From: Modestobacter lapidis
GTDB lineage: Bacteria > Actinomycetota > Actinomycetes > Mycobacteriales > Geodermatophilaceae
Direction: 5' to 3'
Assembly (NCBI GenBank): GCA_019779905.1
Contig: JABAKE010000001.1
Location: 186,001-250,000 of the forward strand
DNA: 64,000 nt
Of the stretch, positions 1 to 8,374 are shown in pieces. Positions within the stretch are counted from its first letter, which is position 1. The number at the start of each line of letters is the position of its first letter. The translations under genes and the position numbers were made by a program. The notes beneath the pieces are model-generated. The model was not told where the DNA came from, searched no databases, and saw nothing but the letters and a program-made list of their open reading frames with translations.

Positions 1-200
1 CCCGGCTCGCTGCGCCCTCCCGCCGTGGCGCGCTCACGTCGCTGTTCCTCGCCTGTGCCTACGTCGGCTTCGCCGCGCCGTACCTGGTGGCCGAGGCGGC
101 GCGGGCGACCTCGGCCGCGGTGCCCCTGACGGTGGCCGCGGGGCTGACCGCGCTGCTCACCGTGCGGCTGCTGCCGGTGGCCCGTCGCGGCGAGCTGTAG
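1..200 (+). CDS. C-terminal end of a probable MFS-type transporter (5' truncated)
   Basis: The reading frame enters from the window edge (first full codon at 3) and stops with TAG at 198-200. The visible 65 residues contain two hydrophobic stretches (around LTSLFLACAYVGFAAPYLV and VPLTVAAGLTALLTV) joined by a short loop and ending in a basic tail. This is what the last two helices of a major facilitator transporter look like. The substrate cannot be told. The 174 bp to the next gene hold a GGTGATCACC palindrome (213-222) but no clear terminator. Confidence 0.55.
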   Translation, partial: RLAAPSRRGALTSLFLACAYVGFAAPYLVAEAARATSAAVPLTVAAGLTALLTVRLLPVARRGEL

Positions 201-374
201 GGGACGCGCCGCGGTGATCACCCGGCCCGCGGACCGTCGCGCCCAGGAGGAAGCTGGGCCGATGGATGCGCCCAGCGACAGCGATGCCCACGTGCCCGGC
301 CAGGGTCACCGAGCGCTGCGACCGTCCGAGGCCGGCCGGGGCGCGGGGCGCCGGCTGATCCCTGCGTCGACCGG

Positions 375-1181
375 ATGAGCGCCACCACCGACACGGAGCA
401 CCTGGCCACGGGGGTGGGGCGCGCCGTGGGAGGCGCGCTGCTCTTCGCGCTGCCGCTGTTCATGACCATGGAGGTGTGGCGCCTCGGCCACACCGTGGAG
501 CGGTACCGGCTCGCGTTGCTGGTGCTGGCCACGGTGGTCCTGGTGATCGGGCTCGCCCACTACTTCGGTGCCGGCCCCGGCGGGGTGAGCCGGGCCGGTT
601 ACCTGGCCGACGCCGGGGTCGCCCTGGTGGTGGCGCTGCTGACCGCCTCGGTGGTGCTCGTGGTCCTGGCGGTCATCGACCCGGTGCAGGACCGGCAGAG
701 CGCACTCTCGGTGGTCGTGATCGAGATCCTGCCCGCCGCGATCGGCGCGTCGTACGCCCGCAGCCAGCTCGGTGCGGGCAGCCGACGGCCGCAGGCGCCG
801 CGGTACGGCCACGAGGTGTTCCTGATGGCCGCCGGGGCGGTCGTCTTCGCGGCGAACATCGCGCCCACGGAGGAGGTCGTGCTGCTGGCCGCGAAGCTGG
901 GCGAACGCAACGCCGCCGTCCTCGTCGTCCTGAGCCTCGTCCTGATGCACGGCTTCGTGTACTGGGTGGGTTTCGGTGGGCAGGAGGAGGCCACCGGGTT
1001 CCTGCGCTCGTTCCGGAACCTGACCGTGGTCGGCTACGTCGCAGCCTTCGCCGTGTCCGCCTTCCTGTTGTGGACCTTCGGCCGGTTCGACGGTGTCGGC
1101 CTGCCCGTCGTGGTGGGACAGACGGTGGTGCTGGCGTTGCCGGCCAGTGTCGGCGCCGCTGCCGCACGGCTGATCCTGTGA
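375..1181 (+). CDS. TIGR02587/DUF2391 family integral membrane protein
   Basis: 268 aa, mostly hydrophobic with about seven predicted membrane spans. The N-terminal pattern GGALLFALPLFMTMEVW and the segment AANIAPTEEVVLLA are typical of the TIGR02587 (DUF2391) family, whose function is unknown. The ATG at 375 has no good Shine-Dalgarno. It is followed after 12 nt by the TIGR02588 partner, and the two families are normally found as a pair, so a two-component membrane complex is a reasonable inference. Nothing in the sequence identifies a substrate. Confidence 0.8.
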   Translation: MSATTDTEHLATGVGRAVGGALLFALPLFMTMEVWRLGHTVERYRLALLVLATVVLVIGLAHYFGAGPGGVSRAGYLADAGVALVVALLTASVVLVVLAVIDPVQDRQSALSVVVIEILPAAIGASYARSQLGAGSRRPQAPRYGHEVFLMAAGAVVFAANIAPTEEVVLLAAKLGERNAAVLVVLSLVLMHGFVYWVGFGGQEEATGFLRSFRNLTVVGYVAAFAVSAFLLWTFGRFDGVGLPVVVGQTVVLALPASVGAAAARLIL

Positions 1182-1193
1182 GAGGGAGACCGG

Positions 1194-1613
1194 ATGAGTG
1201 AGAGCGACCGGCAGGGCGGCGAGCCGGAGCCGGAGCCGGAGCGGACGAGCACGGGCGAGTACGTCCTGGGCGGCCTGGGCGGCCTGCTCGTGCTGCTGCT
1301 GCTCGGCTTCCTGATCTACCAGGCCGCCGTCGTACGCGACACCGGACCGGAGCTGTCGGTCACCGTGACCGGCGTGGAGACCGCCGGCAATGGCTGGTCG
1401 GTCCACTACCGGATCGCGAACACCGGTGGACAGACGGCCGTGCAGGTGCAGGTCACCGGCGTGCTGTCCCGCGACGGCACCGAGGTCGAGGAGTCCAGTG
1501 CGACGGTGGACTACGTGCCGCCCGGCAGCCGGCGCAGCGGGGCCCTGCTGTTCTCCGAGGATCCCGGCAGCGGTGACCTGCAGGTCCGCCCGTCCGGGTA
1601 CTCGCTGCCCTGA
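1194..1613 (+). CDS. TIGR02588 family membrane-anchored protein
   Basis: 139 aa. An acidic/proline-rich N-terminus of about 20 residues is followed by a single membrane helix (GGLGGLLVLLLLGFLIYQAA) and an external domain of about 90 residues that looks like a beta-sandwich (alternating hydrophobic strands, SVTVTGVE, VQVQVTGVLS). It starts 12 nt after the TIGR02587 gene with GAGGGAG at good spacing, so the two are co-transcribed. The family has no known function; it may be the extracytoplasmic subunit of the TIGR02587 membrane protein. Transcription probably ends at the hairpin just downstream. Confidence 0.8.
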   Translation: MSESDRQGGEPEPEPERTSTGEYVLGGLGGLLVLLLLGFLIYQAAVVRDTGPELSVTVTGVETAGNGWSVHYRIANTGGQTAVQVQVTGVLSRDGTEVEESSATVDYVPPGSRRSGALLFSEDPGSGDLQVRPSGYSLP

Positions 1614-1637
1614 CCGCGGGTGCCCGGCACCGAGCGA

Positions 1638-1672
1638 ACAGCCCCCGCCCGGGCGACCGGGGCGGGGGCTGT
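1638..1672. terminator. Bidirectional hairpin between TIGR02588 and glnA
   Basis: Perfect 13-bp inverted repeat (1638-1650 with 1660-1672, stem acagcccccgccc) around a 9-nt loop. It lies between two convergent genes. There is no long T-run, as is usual for high-GC actinobacterial terminators. Confidence 0.75.
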
Positions 1673-1708
1673 GCGGACGCGCAGCTGCGGGGCCGTGCGG
1701 CCCGCAGC

Positions 1709-3142
1709 TCAGATGTCGTAGTACATCGCGAACTCGTGCGGGTGCGGGCGGAGCCGGATCGGGTCGATCTCGTTCTCGCGCTTGTACTCGATCCAGGTCT
1801 CGATCAGGTCGGGGGTGAACACGCCACCGTCGAGCAGGTAGTCGTGGTCCACCTCGAGCCGGTCGAGGACGGCGTCCAGCGACGCGGGCACCTTCTCGAT
1901 GCCCAGGGCCTCCTCGGGCGGCAGCTCGTAGAGGTCCTTGTCGACCGGGGCGGGGGGCTCGATCTTGTTGCGGACGCCGTCCAGGCCGGCCATCAGCATC
2001 GCCGAGAAGGCGAGGTAGGGGTTGGCCGACGGGTCGGGCACCCGGAACTCGATGCGCTTGGCCTTCGGGTTGTCGCCCGAGATCGGGATGCGCGTGCACG
2101 CCGACCGGTTGCGCGCGGAGTAGACCAGGTTGATCGGGGCCTCGTAGCCGGGCACCAGCCGGTGGTAGCTGTTCACCGTGGGGTTGGTGAAGGCCAGCAG
2201 CGACGGCGCGTGCTTGAGCAGGCCACCGATGTAGTGGCGGGCCATGTCGGACAGGCCCGCGTAGCCGGTCTCGGCGTGGAACAGCGGCTCGCCGTCCTTC
2301 CAGAGGCTCTGGTGGCAGTGCATGCCCGAGCCGTTGTCACCGAACAGCGGCTTGGGCATGAAGGTGGCGCTCTTGCCGGCCGCCCAGGCGGTGTTCTTGA
2401 TGATGTACTTGAACAGCATCAGGCTGTCGGCCGAGCGCAGCAGCGTGTCGAACTTGTAGTTGATCTCGGCCTGACCGCCGGTGCCCACCTCGTGGTGGCC
2501 GCGCTCGAGCTCCAGCCCGGCGTTGGCCAGGTTGACCATCATCGACGCACGCAGGTCGCTCTGGTGGTCGATCGGCTCGACCGGGAAGTACCCGCCCTTG
2601 GTCTGCGTCTTGTAGCCCAGGTTGGGGCCACCGTTCTCCCCGGTCACCGACCCGCTGTTCCAGGAACCCTCGACGGCGTCGATGTGGTAGTAGCCCTCGT
2701 TGATCGAGGTGCTGTGCCGCACCGAGTCGAAGACGTAGAACTCCGCTTCCGGCCCGAAGTAGGCGGTGTCGGCGATTCCCGAGCTGGCCAGGTAGGCCTC
2801 GGCCTTCTTCGCCACGTTGCGCGGGTCGCGGCTGTAGGCCTCACGCGTGATCGGGTCGTGGATGAAGAAGTTGATGTTCAGCGTCTTGTAGGCGCGGAAC
2901 GGGTCCACGTACGCGCTGCTGGCATCGGGCAGCAGCAGCATGTCGGACTCGTTGATCGTCTGGAAACCCCGGATCGACGACCCGTCGAACCCCAGGCCGT
3001 CGGCGAAGGTGTCCGGACCGAAGGTCTGCGCCGGGATGGTGAAGTGCTGCATGACGCCGGGCAGGTCGCAGAACCGGACGTCGACGAACTTCACGTCGTT
3101 GTCGCGGATGTACGCGGTGACCTCGTCGGGACTGTTGAACAT
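1709..3142 (-). CDS. glnA: Type I glutamine synthetase
   Basis: 477 aa, full length for the GSI-beta class. It makes glutamine from glutamate, ammonia and ATP in the cytoplasm. Visible signatures are the N-terminal beta-grasp with [11 protein letters not shown] and [10 protein letters not shown], the metal/ATP motifs [11 protein letters not shown] and [19 protein letters not shown], and NRSACTRIP. Tyr405 in the [11 protein letters not shown] context corresponds to the adenylylated tyrosine of regulated GSI enzymes, so control by GlnE is expected. ATG 3142 is preceded by CGGAGGAT. Upstream lie four GlnR half-sites. The orthologue in M. tuberculosis is glnA1, and the genes after it here keep much of that order. 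Confidence 0.97.
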   Translation of the reverse strand: MFNSPDEVTAYIRDNDVKFVDVRFCDLPGVMQHFTIPAQTFGPDTFADGLGFDGSSIRGFQTINESDMLLLPDASSAYVDPFRAYKTLNINFFIHDPITREAYSRDPRNVAKKAEAYLASSGIADTAYFGPEAEFYVFDSVRHSTSINEGYYHIDAVEGSWNSGSVTGENGGPNLGYKTQTKGGYFPVEPIDHQSDLRASMMVNLANAGLELERGHHEVGTGGQAEINYKFDTLLRSADSLMLFKYIIKNTAWAAGKSATFMPKPLFGDNGSGMHCHQSLWKDGEPLFHAETGYAGLSDMARHYIGGLLKHAPSLLAFTNPTVNSYHRLVPGYEAPINLVYSARNRSACTRIPISGDNPKAKRIEFRVPDPSANPYLAFSAMLMAGLDGVRNKIEPPAPVDKDLYELPPEEALGIEKVPASLDAVLDRLEVDHDYLLDGGVFTPDLIETWIEYKRENEIDPIRLRPHPHEFAMYYDI

Positions 3143-3178
3143 CGATCCTCCGGGAGTGGACGGCCAGGCTCGGACTCG

Positions 3179-3232
3179 AAGCTACGAGCGGGGAGTTGCC
3201 CGGGAGTGACCCCTGTGTTTCGTCGTCGTAAC
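3179..3232 (-). promoter_or_regulatory. glnA promoter with tandem GlnR operator
   Basis: Read on the minus strand, four pentamers follow one another with exactly 6-nt spacers: gttac (3228-3232), gaaac (3217-3221), gtcac (3206-3210) and gcaac (3195-3199). This is two consecutive copies of the actinobacterial GlnR box gTnAc-n6-GaAAc, in 11-bp phase on one face of the helix. A TAGCTT -10 candidate lies at 3179-3184, so the operator covers the -35 region and upstream. GlnR is the global nitrogen regulator of actinobacteria. The base matches are seen; the binding is inferred. Confidence 0.8.
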
Positions 3233-3308
3233 GTCGCGGCCGGCGTGTCGTCGGGTGGAGCAGGGACGTCCGCCGGGGGCCGGCGGTCCGCGTCCTACGC
3301 TGACTCGC

Positions 3309-3728
3309 ATGGCAACCGAGCCGGCACCACCATTCCAGGAGCGGGCCCGGGGCGCAGCGCTGGGGCTTCCGGCCAGCGGCCCGGGGTCGCTGGCCGGCTT
3401 CGGTCAGCGCATCGGGGCCTTCGCCGTCGATGCCATCGCGGCCGCCCTGGTGGCCGGGCTGTTCACCGCCCCGGAGCTCCCCGGCAACTGGAGCCTGCTG
3501 TCGTTCGTGCTGATCACCATCGGCTTCCTGGCCGCCACCGGCCAGACCCCGGGGATGCGGCTGCTGGGCCTGCGGCTGGCCCACCCGCAGGCCGGCCGGC
3601 GGCTGGCGCTGTGGCGGGCCGTCGTCCGCACCGCGCTCCTGGCGCTGCTGGTGCCCGCCCTGGTGGTCGACGTCGACGGCCGTGGCCTGCACGACCGGCT
3701 CACCGCCACGGCCGTCATCCGGGACTGA
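3309..3728 (+). CDS. RDD family membrane protein
   Basis: 139 aa. An Ala/Pro-rich N-terminus leads into the RDD domain: GFGQRIGAFAVDAIAA (first helix with the R..D pattern), a central helix pair, the loop GQTPGMRLLGLRLAH, and the C-terminal LHDRLTATAVI. Function is unknown; such proteins are suspected transporters. ATG 3309 is chosen over an in-frame ATG at 3255 because TACGCT ends 7 nt before it, giving a leaderless start, and no ribosome binding site is present. It is divergent from glnA. The M. tuberculosis region has a comparable RDD gene (Rv2219A) beside glnA1. Confidence 0.85.
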   Translation: MATEPAPPFQERARGAALGLPASGPGSLAGFGQRIGAFAVDAIAAALVAGLFTAPELPGNWSLLSFVLITIGFLAATGQTPGMRLLGLRLAHPQAGRRLALWRAVVRTALLALLVPALVVDVDGRGLHDRLTATAVIRD

Positions 3729-3737
3729 GAAGCGGAA

Positions 3738-3766
3738 AGCCGGTGTCCCGCGAGGGAACACCGGCT
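3738..3766 (+). terminator. Hairpin terminator after the RDD gene
   Basis: Stem agccggtg+tccc (3738-3749) pairs with ggga+caccggct (3754-3766) with one bulged A and a GCGA tetraloop. It begins 10 nt after the stop codon. A second small hairpin (gccgag-cgtg-ctcggc, 3794-3809) follows. Confidence 0.7.
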
Positions 3767-3874
3767 CTCGACGGAGCGGCTGCTTTCATCTACGCCGAGC
3801 GTGCTCGGCTCCGTGGGCCCGGCGCGGGGCCGCAGGCTCCCGCCGGGAACGCGGGCAACGGCTCAGCGGCAGCC

Positions 3875-3919
3875 GGGACGGCACCTGGCCGCGGTGCGAT
3901 CCGGAGGATCGCCATGTCA
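3875..3919 (-). repeat. 45-nt 3'-end module, family B, copy 1
   Basis: On the minus strand this element starts with the TGA stop of the DUF4191 gene and folds as two consecutive hairpins: GCGATCC-TCC-GGATCGC, then GCACC...GGTGC. It matches 40 of 45 positions with the element at 63177-63221, which likewise begins at a stop codon. It probably acts as the transcription terminator or 3' stabiliser of this gene. Confidence 0.65.
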
Positions 3920-4720
3920 CCGCCGCCGCACCTGCCGCTGGCTGACCGACATCTGCCGGCCGCCGGGCATCGGGCCCCCGGGCACCGGCGGCCGGGCCCC
4001 GCCGAGCGCGGACATCCGCTTCGCCAGTGCGTTGACCTCGCCGGCGGAGAGGTTGCGGGGCAGCTTCACCACATGGGTGTTGAGCTTCTTCAGCGGCACC
4101 TGGCCCTCGCCGTCGCCCACGCTGACGTCGTAGATCGGGGTGTCGCCGACGACCTTGGCGATCCGCCGCTTCTCCGCGGCGATCAGCCCGCGCACCCGCT
4201 GAGGTGAGCCCTCACCGACCAGGATCACGCCGGGCCGGCCCAGCACCCGGTGCAGCGCGTCGAGTTCGCGGGTGCCGGCCACCGCCGTGCTGACCCGCCA
4301 GTCACCTCGCATGCCCTCCAGCACCCAGGCCGCGGCGCCCGGCTGCCCCTCCACCTGCCGGTAGGCCGAACCCTGCGCACGCCGGCCGAAGATGACCAGA
4401 GCCGCGAGGAGACCGAGCAGGATCGCGATGGGCAGGACCATGAACGGTGCGTCGAAGACGATGCCGAGCACCTCGACGACGGCGAAGACCGAGACGAAGG
4501 CGATGAGCATCACCCACGGCAGCTTGCGGTCGTTGCGGTAGGTGAGCGAGTAGGCCTGCCGGATCATCCGGGCCTGGGCCTTGACCTTGCTCAGCCGGGA
4601 GACCTTGGGCTTGCCGTCCTTGCCGAGCTTCGGGGCCTTCGCCGCCTTGGCTGCCGTGGCGCCCTTCGGCTCCTTGGCGCCGGCGGGGGCGGAGCTGTCG
4701 GTGGACCTGCTGCGTGCCAT
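3917..4720 (-). CDS. DUF4191 membrane protein
   Basis: 267 aa. A basic, Ala/Lys-rich N-terminus of about 45 residues and a conserved stretch QARMIRQAYSLTYRNDRKLPWVM precede two adjacent membrane helices (about residues 70-115). A cytoplasmic domain follows, with GVILVGEGSPQRVRGLIAAEKRR and VGDTPIYDVSVGDGEGQVPL. This is the actinobacteria-specific DUF4191 family (Rv2219-like), function unknown. The start at 4720 is preferred to 4738 because TATCCT ends 7 nt before it, giving a leaderless start. It lies downstream of lipA on the same strand, as in mycobacteria, with a repeat element between. Confidence 0.85.
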   Translation of the reverse strand: MARSRSTDSSAPAGAKEPKGATAAKAAKAPKLGKDGKPKVSRLSKVKAQARMIRQAYSLTYRNDRKLPWVMLIAFVSVFAVVEVLGIVFDAPFMVLPIAILLGLLAALVIFGRRAQGSAYRQVEGQPGAAAWVLEGMRGDWRVSTAVAGTRELDALHRVLGRPGVILVGEGSPQRVRGLIAAEKRRIAKVVGDTPIYDVSVGDGEGQVPLKKLNTHVVKLPRNLSAGEVNALAKRMSALGGARPPVPGGPMPGGRQMSVSQRQVRRR

Positions 4721-4734
4721 GTCCACGAGGATAG

Positions 4735-4793
4735 TCAAAGGACCCGCTACTCCCCGCCACGCACAAGCTCGCGGCGGGCCCCGGCAGCCGGCC
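4735..4793. repeat. Family A intergenic element, divergent copy beside the DUF4191 promoter
   Basis: On the plus strand it reads tcaaaggacccgct, then the core cacaagctcgcggcgggcc, and ends gccggcc, with self-complementary halves. It shares the AAGGACC start and AAGCTCGCG core with the copies after trpD, leuS and the ROK gene. It fills the gap between the lipA stop and the -10 box of the DUF4191 gene. Confidence 0.5.
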
Positions 4794-4804
4794 GAGGGGC
4801 TACA

Positions 4805-5779
4805 TCACCGTGTCGTAGTCAGACCGCGGGCCTCGGCGGCCTGCTGGTAGAGCCGCCCGGCGCGGTAGGAGCTGCGCACCAGCGGACCGGCCAGCACGCC
4901 GGGGAAGCCGATCCGCTCCGCCTCGGCGGAGAACTCCACGAACTCCTCCGGCTTCACCCACCGGACGACGGGGTGGTGCCGGACGCTGGGCCGCAGGTAC
5001 TGGGTGATGGTGAGCAGGTCGCAGCCGGCCTCGTGCAGGGCCTGCATGGTCTCGACGACCTCGTGCGGCTCCTCGCCCATGCCCAGGATGAGGTTGGACT
5101 TGGTGACGAGGCCGGCCTCGCGGGCGGCGGTGATGACCGACAGCGAGCGCTCGAACCGGAAGCCGGGCCGGATCCGCTTGAAGATGCGGGGGACCGTCTC
5201 GACGTTGTGCGCGAGCACCTCGGGCCGGGACGAGAACACCTCGGCGAGCTGGTCGGGCTCGGCGTTGAAGTCCGGGATGAGCAGCTCGACGCCGCAGCCG
5301 GGGATCTGCTCGTGGATCTGGCGCACCGTCTCGGCGTACAGCCAGGCGCCGCCGTCGGGCAGGTCGTCACGGGCGACGCCGGTGATGGTGGCGTAGCGCA
5401 GGCCCATGGTGGCCACGCTCTCCGCCACCCGCCGCGGCTCGTCGGCGTCGAAGTCGGCGGGCTTGCCGGTGTCGATCTGGCAGAAGTCGCAGCGCCGGGT
5501 GCACTGGTCACCGCCGATGAGGAAGGTGGCCTCGCGGTCCTCCCAGCACTCGTAGATGTTGGGGCAGCCGGCCTCCTCGCACACCGTGTGCAGGCCCTCG
5601 CGGCGGACCAGTGACTTCAGCTCGGTGTACTCCGGGCCGGTCTTCAGCTTGGTCTTGATCCACTCGGGCTTGCGCTCGATCGGGGTCTGGCTGTTGCGCA
5701 CCTCGAGGCGGAGCAGTTTCCGGCCGGCCGGCTCGATGCCGGACGCGGCCCCGGGAATGGTCGTCGGCGCCTCGCTCAT
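4805..5779 (-). CDS. lipA: Lipoyl synthase
   Basis: 324 aa radical-SAM enzyme that inserts two sulphur atoms into protein-bound octanoyl groups. The auxiliary 4Fe-4S ligands are Cys67, Cys72 and Cys78 ([12 protein letters not shown]); the radical-SAM cysteines are Cys93, Cys97 and Cys100 (CTRRCDFC). The C-terminal RSSYRAG carries the conserved serine that binds the auxiliary cluster. The start at ATG 5779 is chosen over an upstream frame because TACCGT ends 7 nt before it and homology begins there. It serves the lipoyl domains of SucB/DlaT and the glycine cleavage system. lipB lies about 10 kb away on the same strand, not adjacent as in M. tuberculosis. Confidence 0.96.
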   Translation of the reverse strand: MSEAPTTIPGAASGIEPAGRKLLRLEVRNSQTPIERKPEWIKTKLKTGPEYTELKSLVRREGLHTVCEEAGCPNIYECWEDREATFLIGGDQCTRRCDFCQIDTGKPADFDADEPRRVAESVATMGLRYATITGVARDDLPDGGAWLYAETVRQIHEQIPGCGVELLIPDFNAEPDQLAEVFSSRPEVLAHNVETVPRIFKRIRPGFRFERSLSVITAAREAGLVTKSNLILGMGEEPHEVVETMQALHEAGCDLLTITQYLRPSVRHHPVVRWVKPEEFVEFSAEAERIGFPGVLAGPLVRSSYRAGRLYQQAAEARGLTTTR

Positions 5780-5858
5780 GGTCAGCACGGTACCCCCGAC
5801 GGGCGGAGGAGCCGCCGGGCTCACGACCGCACGGCCGTCCCGGCCCGGAACTGCGAAC

Positions 5859-5900
5859 GGGCCCGGCGCCGCCTCCACGTGCGGAAGCGACGCCGGGCCC
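5859..5900 (-). terminator. Hairpin after the Ala-rich coiled-coil gene
   Basis: Perfect 10-bp outer stem (gggcccggcg 5859-5868 with 5891-5900), continued inward by cgcctcc/ggaagcg with one mismatch. It lies between the stop of the 493-aa gene and the lipA promoter. Confidence 0.65.
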
Positions 5901-5921
5901 GCCGGGGTCCGGAGCGGGTGC

Positions 5922-7403
5922 TCAGGCCTTGCTGCCGCCGTTCCCCGGCTCGACTCCCCGGTCGGCCACCGGGGTGCCGGCCGCGCCGCGGGGAGTGCCG
6001 GTGGCGTTGGTCGCGTCGGTCTCCGGGTCCACGGCGCCGGCGCCCTCCGTGGCGGCGGCGGTACCGCCGGCGGTGGTGACCGGGGCGTCGAACTCGTTGC
6101 TCGACCCGGTGGCGGTGTCCGGCCGGTTGCCGTAGCTGCGGTCCTCGGAGCCGCGGGTCAGCTGCGCCTCCTGGGTGCCCAGGTCGCTGCTGGGCGGCGT
6201 GGCGTCGCCGGGGGCGGACTGGGCGGAGGAGACGGTCTTGCCGCTCTGGGACTGGGCGCTCTCGGTTCCGCCCGCGGGGGCGGCGGGGCTGCTCGGTGCG
6301 CTGGGCACGGGGTCCTCTCGGTAGCTGGGCACGGGGCCGTCGCCGGTCGGCGCGGGCGTCCACGGATCGTCGGCGTTCTTCTTGCGGAGCAGCACGGCCA
6401 CACCGGCCGCGACGACGGCCAGGACGGCGAGCACCCACGGCCAGCGACGGGGCTTCTTCTCCAGCCCCGCACCGCGCCTGACCGTGGTCACCGCCTCCGC
6501 GGTGCGCTTCGCCGCCTGCTTGCGCGCGCGGGCGGCGGCCTTGTCCAGCTCCGCCCGCCGCTTGGCTGCCTGCTTCGACAACATCTCCGCCTTCGCGGCC
6601 AGCTTCTCGGCCTGCTTGCCCGCGGCCCTGCGGTTGGCCTCGGCCGCCGTGCGGAGCGCGGCGACGCGGAGGGCAGCCTGGTCACGGGCCACCTCGGCGG
6701 CCACGGCGGCGTCCCTGCGGACCTTCTCCGTCTGCTGCGCGGCGGTGGCGCCCAGGGCGGCGGCACTGGCCGCCAGCTCGGCACCACGGGCGTCCAGCTG
6801 GGCCCGGGCCGCCTCGACGCCGGAGGCCAGCGACTCCCGGGCGTTCTCCAGCAGCGGGCCGGTGGCGTCGCGGGCGGCGGTCACCCTGGGGCCGTAGGTG
6901 GCGGCAGCGGTCGTGGCTGCCGTCGCGGCGGTGGTGGCGGCCGCGGCGGCCGCCTGGGTGGCGGCCTCGCGGGCCGCCTCCAGCCGGGGCGCGGCGGCGG
7001 CGACGGCGGCCTCCAGTTTCGGGGTGGCGGCCGCGACGGCGGTCTCCAGGTTGGCCAGCGCTGACCTCGTGGCGGCGTCGATCCGCGGGACGACGTCGGC
7101 CTCGTAGACCTTCTGCGCCGCCTCCAGTCGCGGGGCGAGCGTCTTCTGCGCCAGCTCCAGGCGGGGTTCGAGTGCATCGCGGGCGGCCGCCAGGTGCGGG
7201 GCGAGCGCGACGGTAGCCGCCCCCACACGGGGCGCCACCTCGGCCGCGAAGGCCAGCTGGGCGGCCTTGACCGCGGCGTCCACCTGCGGCTTCAGCTGCT
7301 CCGACGTGGCCCGTCTCGCCTCGGTGACCGCGGCGCCGATGTGCGCGAGGCCCTCCTGCAACTCGGCACCGATGACCTCGGCATGGCTCTTCTTGCGGAA
7401 CAC
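5922..7403 (-). CDS. Ala-rich coiled-coil protein with one membrane helix
   Basis: 493 aa, not assigned to a named family. Residues 1-310 are almost entirely helical and Ala/Glu/Arg-rich. They contain irregular repeats of the form AP(R/K)LEAA ([41 protein letters not shown]), reminiscent of apolipoprotein-like amphipathic helices. A basic stretch precedes a single membrane span ([20 protein letters not shown], about 328-348). The last 140 residues are Pro/Ser/Thr/Gly-rich and disordered, starting [10 protein letters not shown]. The architecture resembles actinobacterial DUF5324-like proteins, but I cannot confirm this. GTG 7403 has GGAGG at 7 nt. Possibly a membrane- or nucleoid-associated scaffold; function unknown. 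Confidence 0.75.
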   Translation of the reverse strand: MFRKKSHAEVIGAELQEGLAHIGAAVTEARRATSEQLKPQVDAAVKAAQLAFAAEVAPRVGAATVALAPHLAAARDALEPRLELAQKTLAPRLEAAQKVYEADVVPRIDAATRSALANLETAVAAATPKLEAAVAAAAPRLEAAREAATQAAAAAATTAATAATTAAATYGPRVTAARDATGPLLENARESLASGVEAARAQLDARGAELAASAAALGATAAQQTEKVRRDAAVAAEVARDQAALRVAALRTAAEANRRAAGKQAEKLAAKAEMLSKQAAKRRAELDKAAARARKQAAKRTAEAVTTVRRGAGLEKKPRRWPWVLAVLAVVAAGVAVLLRKKNADDPWTPAPTGDGPVPSYREDPVPSAPSSPAAPAGGTESAQSQSGKTVSSAQSAPGDATPPSSDLGTQEAQLTRGSEDRSYGNRPDTATGSSNEFDAPVTTAGGTAAATEGAGAVDPETDATNATGTPRGAAGTPVADRGVEPGNGGSKA

Positions 7404-7419
7404 TGCAGCACCTCCGAGT

Positions 7420-7436
7420 TGATCGCGTCGCGATCA
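7420..7436. promoter_or_regulatory. 17-bp palindrome upstream of the coiled-coil gene
   Basis: TGATCGCG-T-CGCGATCA is a perfect palindrome with one central base. It sits 17 bp upstream of the GTG start of the 493-aa gene and could be an operator or a 5'-UTR hairpin. No regulator is encoded next to it. Confidence 0.35.
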
Positions 7437-7555
7437 TCCTGCCCGTCAACAGCCGCGAACACACCCCGAGCCCGGGGCAGGGAGCAGGCCCGCACCGCGC
7501 CGGCGCCCACCCGCCCCGGTCCGTCGGGGAGCCCGCCGGACCAGGGCAGCGGTGG

Positions 7556-8374
7556 TCAGGCCAGCTCGTCCAGCGGCTCGAGAGCGGCGCGGGAGCCCAG
7601 CCAGGTGTTCGCCCGGGCGAGGTCGTCGGCGAAGTCGATCTCCACCGCGGAGAAGCGGGAGATGTCCAGCGGCCGGAACCGCAGGCCGGCCTGCTGGATC
7701 GCCGTCTCCATGCCCCGCTCGAAGTAGTCGCTGTCCGCGCACGCCGCGAGGTGCTCGATCAGCACCGGCTTGTCCGCGGCGGCCACGTAGTTGATGCCCA
7801 CCGCCTCGCCCAGCCCACCGACGACGGTCTTGGACAGCTCCCGCACGAACCCGTCGGCGTCGAGGGTGTACTTCACCTCTTCGTCGGCGACGGTGGAGGT
7901 GTCCACGCAGACGAAGCTCTCGTCGGCCTGGACCAGCGGGGCGGCGTGGTCGAGGACGGCCGGGTCGAAGACCACGTCGCCGTTCATCCACAGCACGCCC
8001 CCCGGCTGGGAGGACCGCAGCGCCCGCAGCAGGCTCTGCGAAGTGTTCGTGGTCGCGAAGTCCGGGTTGAATGCGAACAGCAGGTCAGGCTGGGCCCGCA
8101 TGACCGCCTTCGCCCGGTAGCCCACCACCGCGGTCACGGCGGTGCTCCCACCGAAGACGGCCCGGACGCCGTCCAGCTGCTGCCCCATGATGCTGCGCCC
8201 GTCCATCAGGGGCGTCAGCGGCTTGGGCAGCTTGCGGCCCAGGCGGGTGCCCATCCCCGCGGCGAGGATGACCACCTGCGGGGCGCGGGTGTCGGCGGGG
8301 CGGCGGCCGGCGGCCGTGCGCGACCGCCGATCACGTCCCCCGGTCAGGATCGGGTCAGCTGTGCGCATGCTCAT
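7556..8374 (-). CDS. NTP transferase (LicC-like sugar/polyol-phosphate nucleotidyltransferase)
   Basis: 272 aa. After a basic N-terminus of about 33 residues comes the nucleotidyltransferase signature VILAAGMGTRLG with KPLTPL. Further on are the WMNGDVVFD metal/nucleotide motif and the C-terminal VEIDFADDLARAN that closes the fold. COG1213-type enzymes of this length transfer CMP to phosphocholine or polyol phosphates; the exact substrate is not visible. Its ATG overlaps the stop of the upstream glycerophosphotransferase by 4 bp (ATGA), so it is translationally coupled and last in a four-gene operon. I infer that it supplies the CDP-activated donor for that transferase. Confidence 0.85.
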   Translation of the reverse strand: MSMRTADPILTGGRDRRSRTAAGRRPADTRAPQVVILAAGMGTRLGRKLPKPLTPLMDGRSIMGQQLDGVRAVFGGSTAVTAVVGYRAKAVMRAQPDLLFAFNPDFATTNTSQSLLRALRSSQPGGVLWMNGDVVFDPAVLDHAAPLVQADESFVCVDTSTVADEEVKYTLDADGFVRELSKTVVGGLGEAVGINYVAAADKPVLIEHLAACADSDYFERGMETAIQQAGLRFRPLDISRFSAVEIDFADDLARANTWLGSRAALEPLDELA

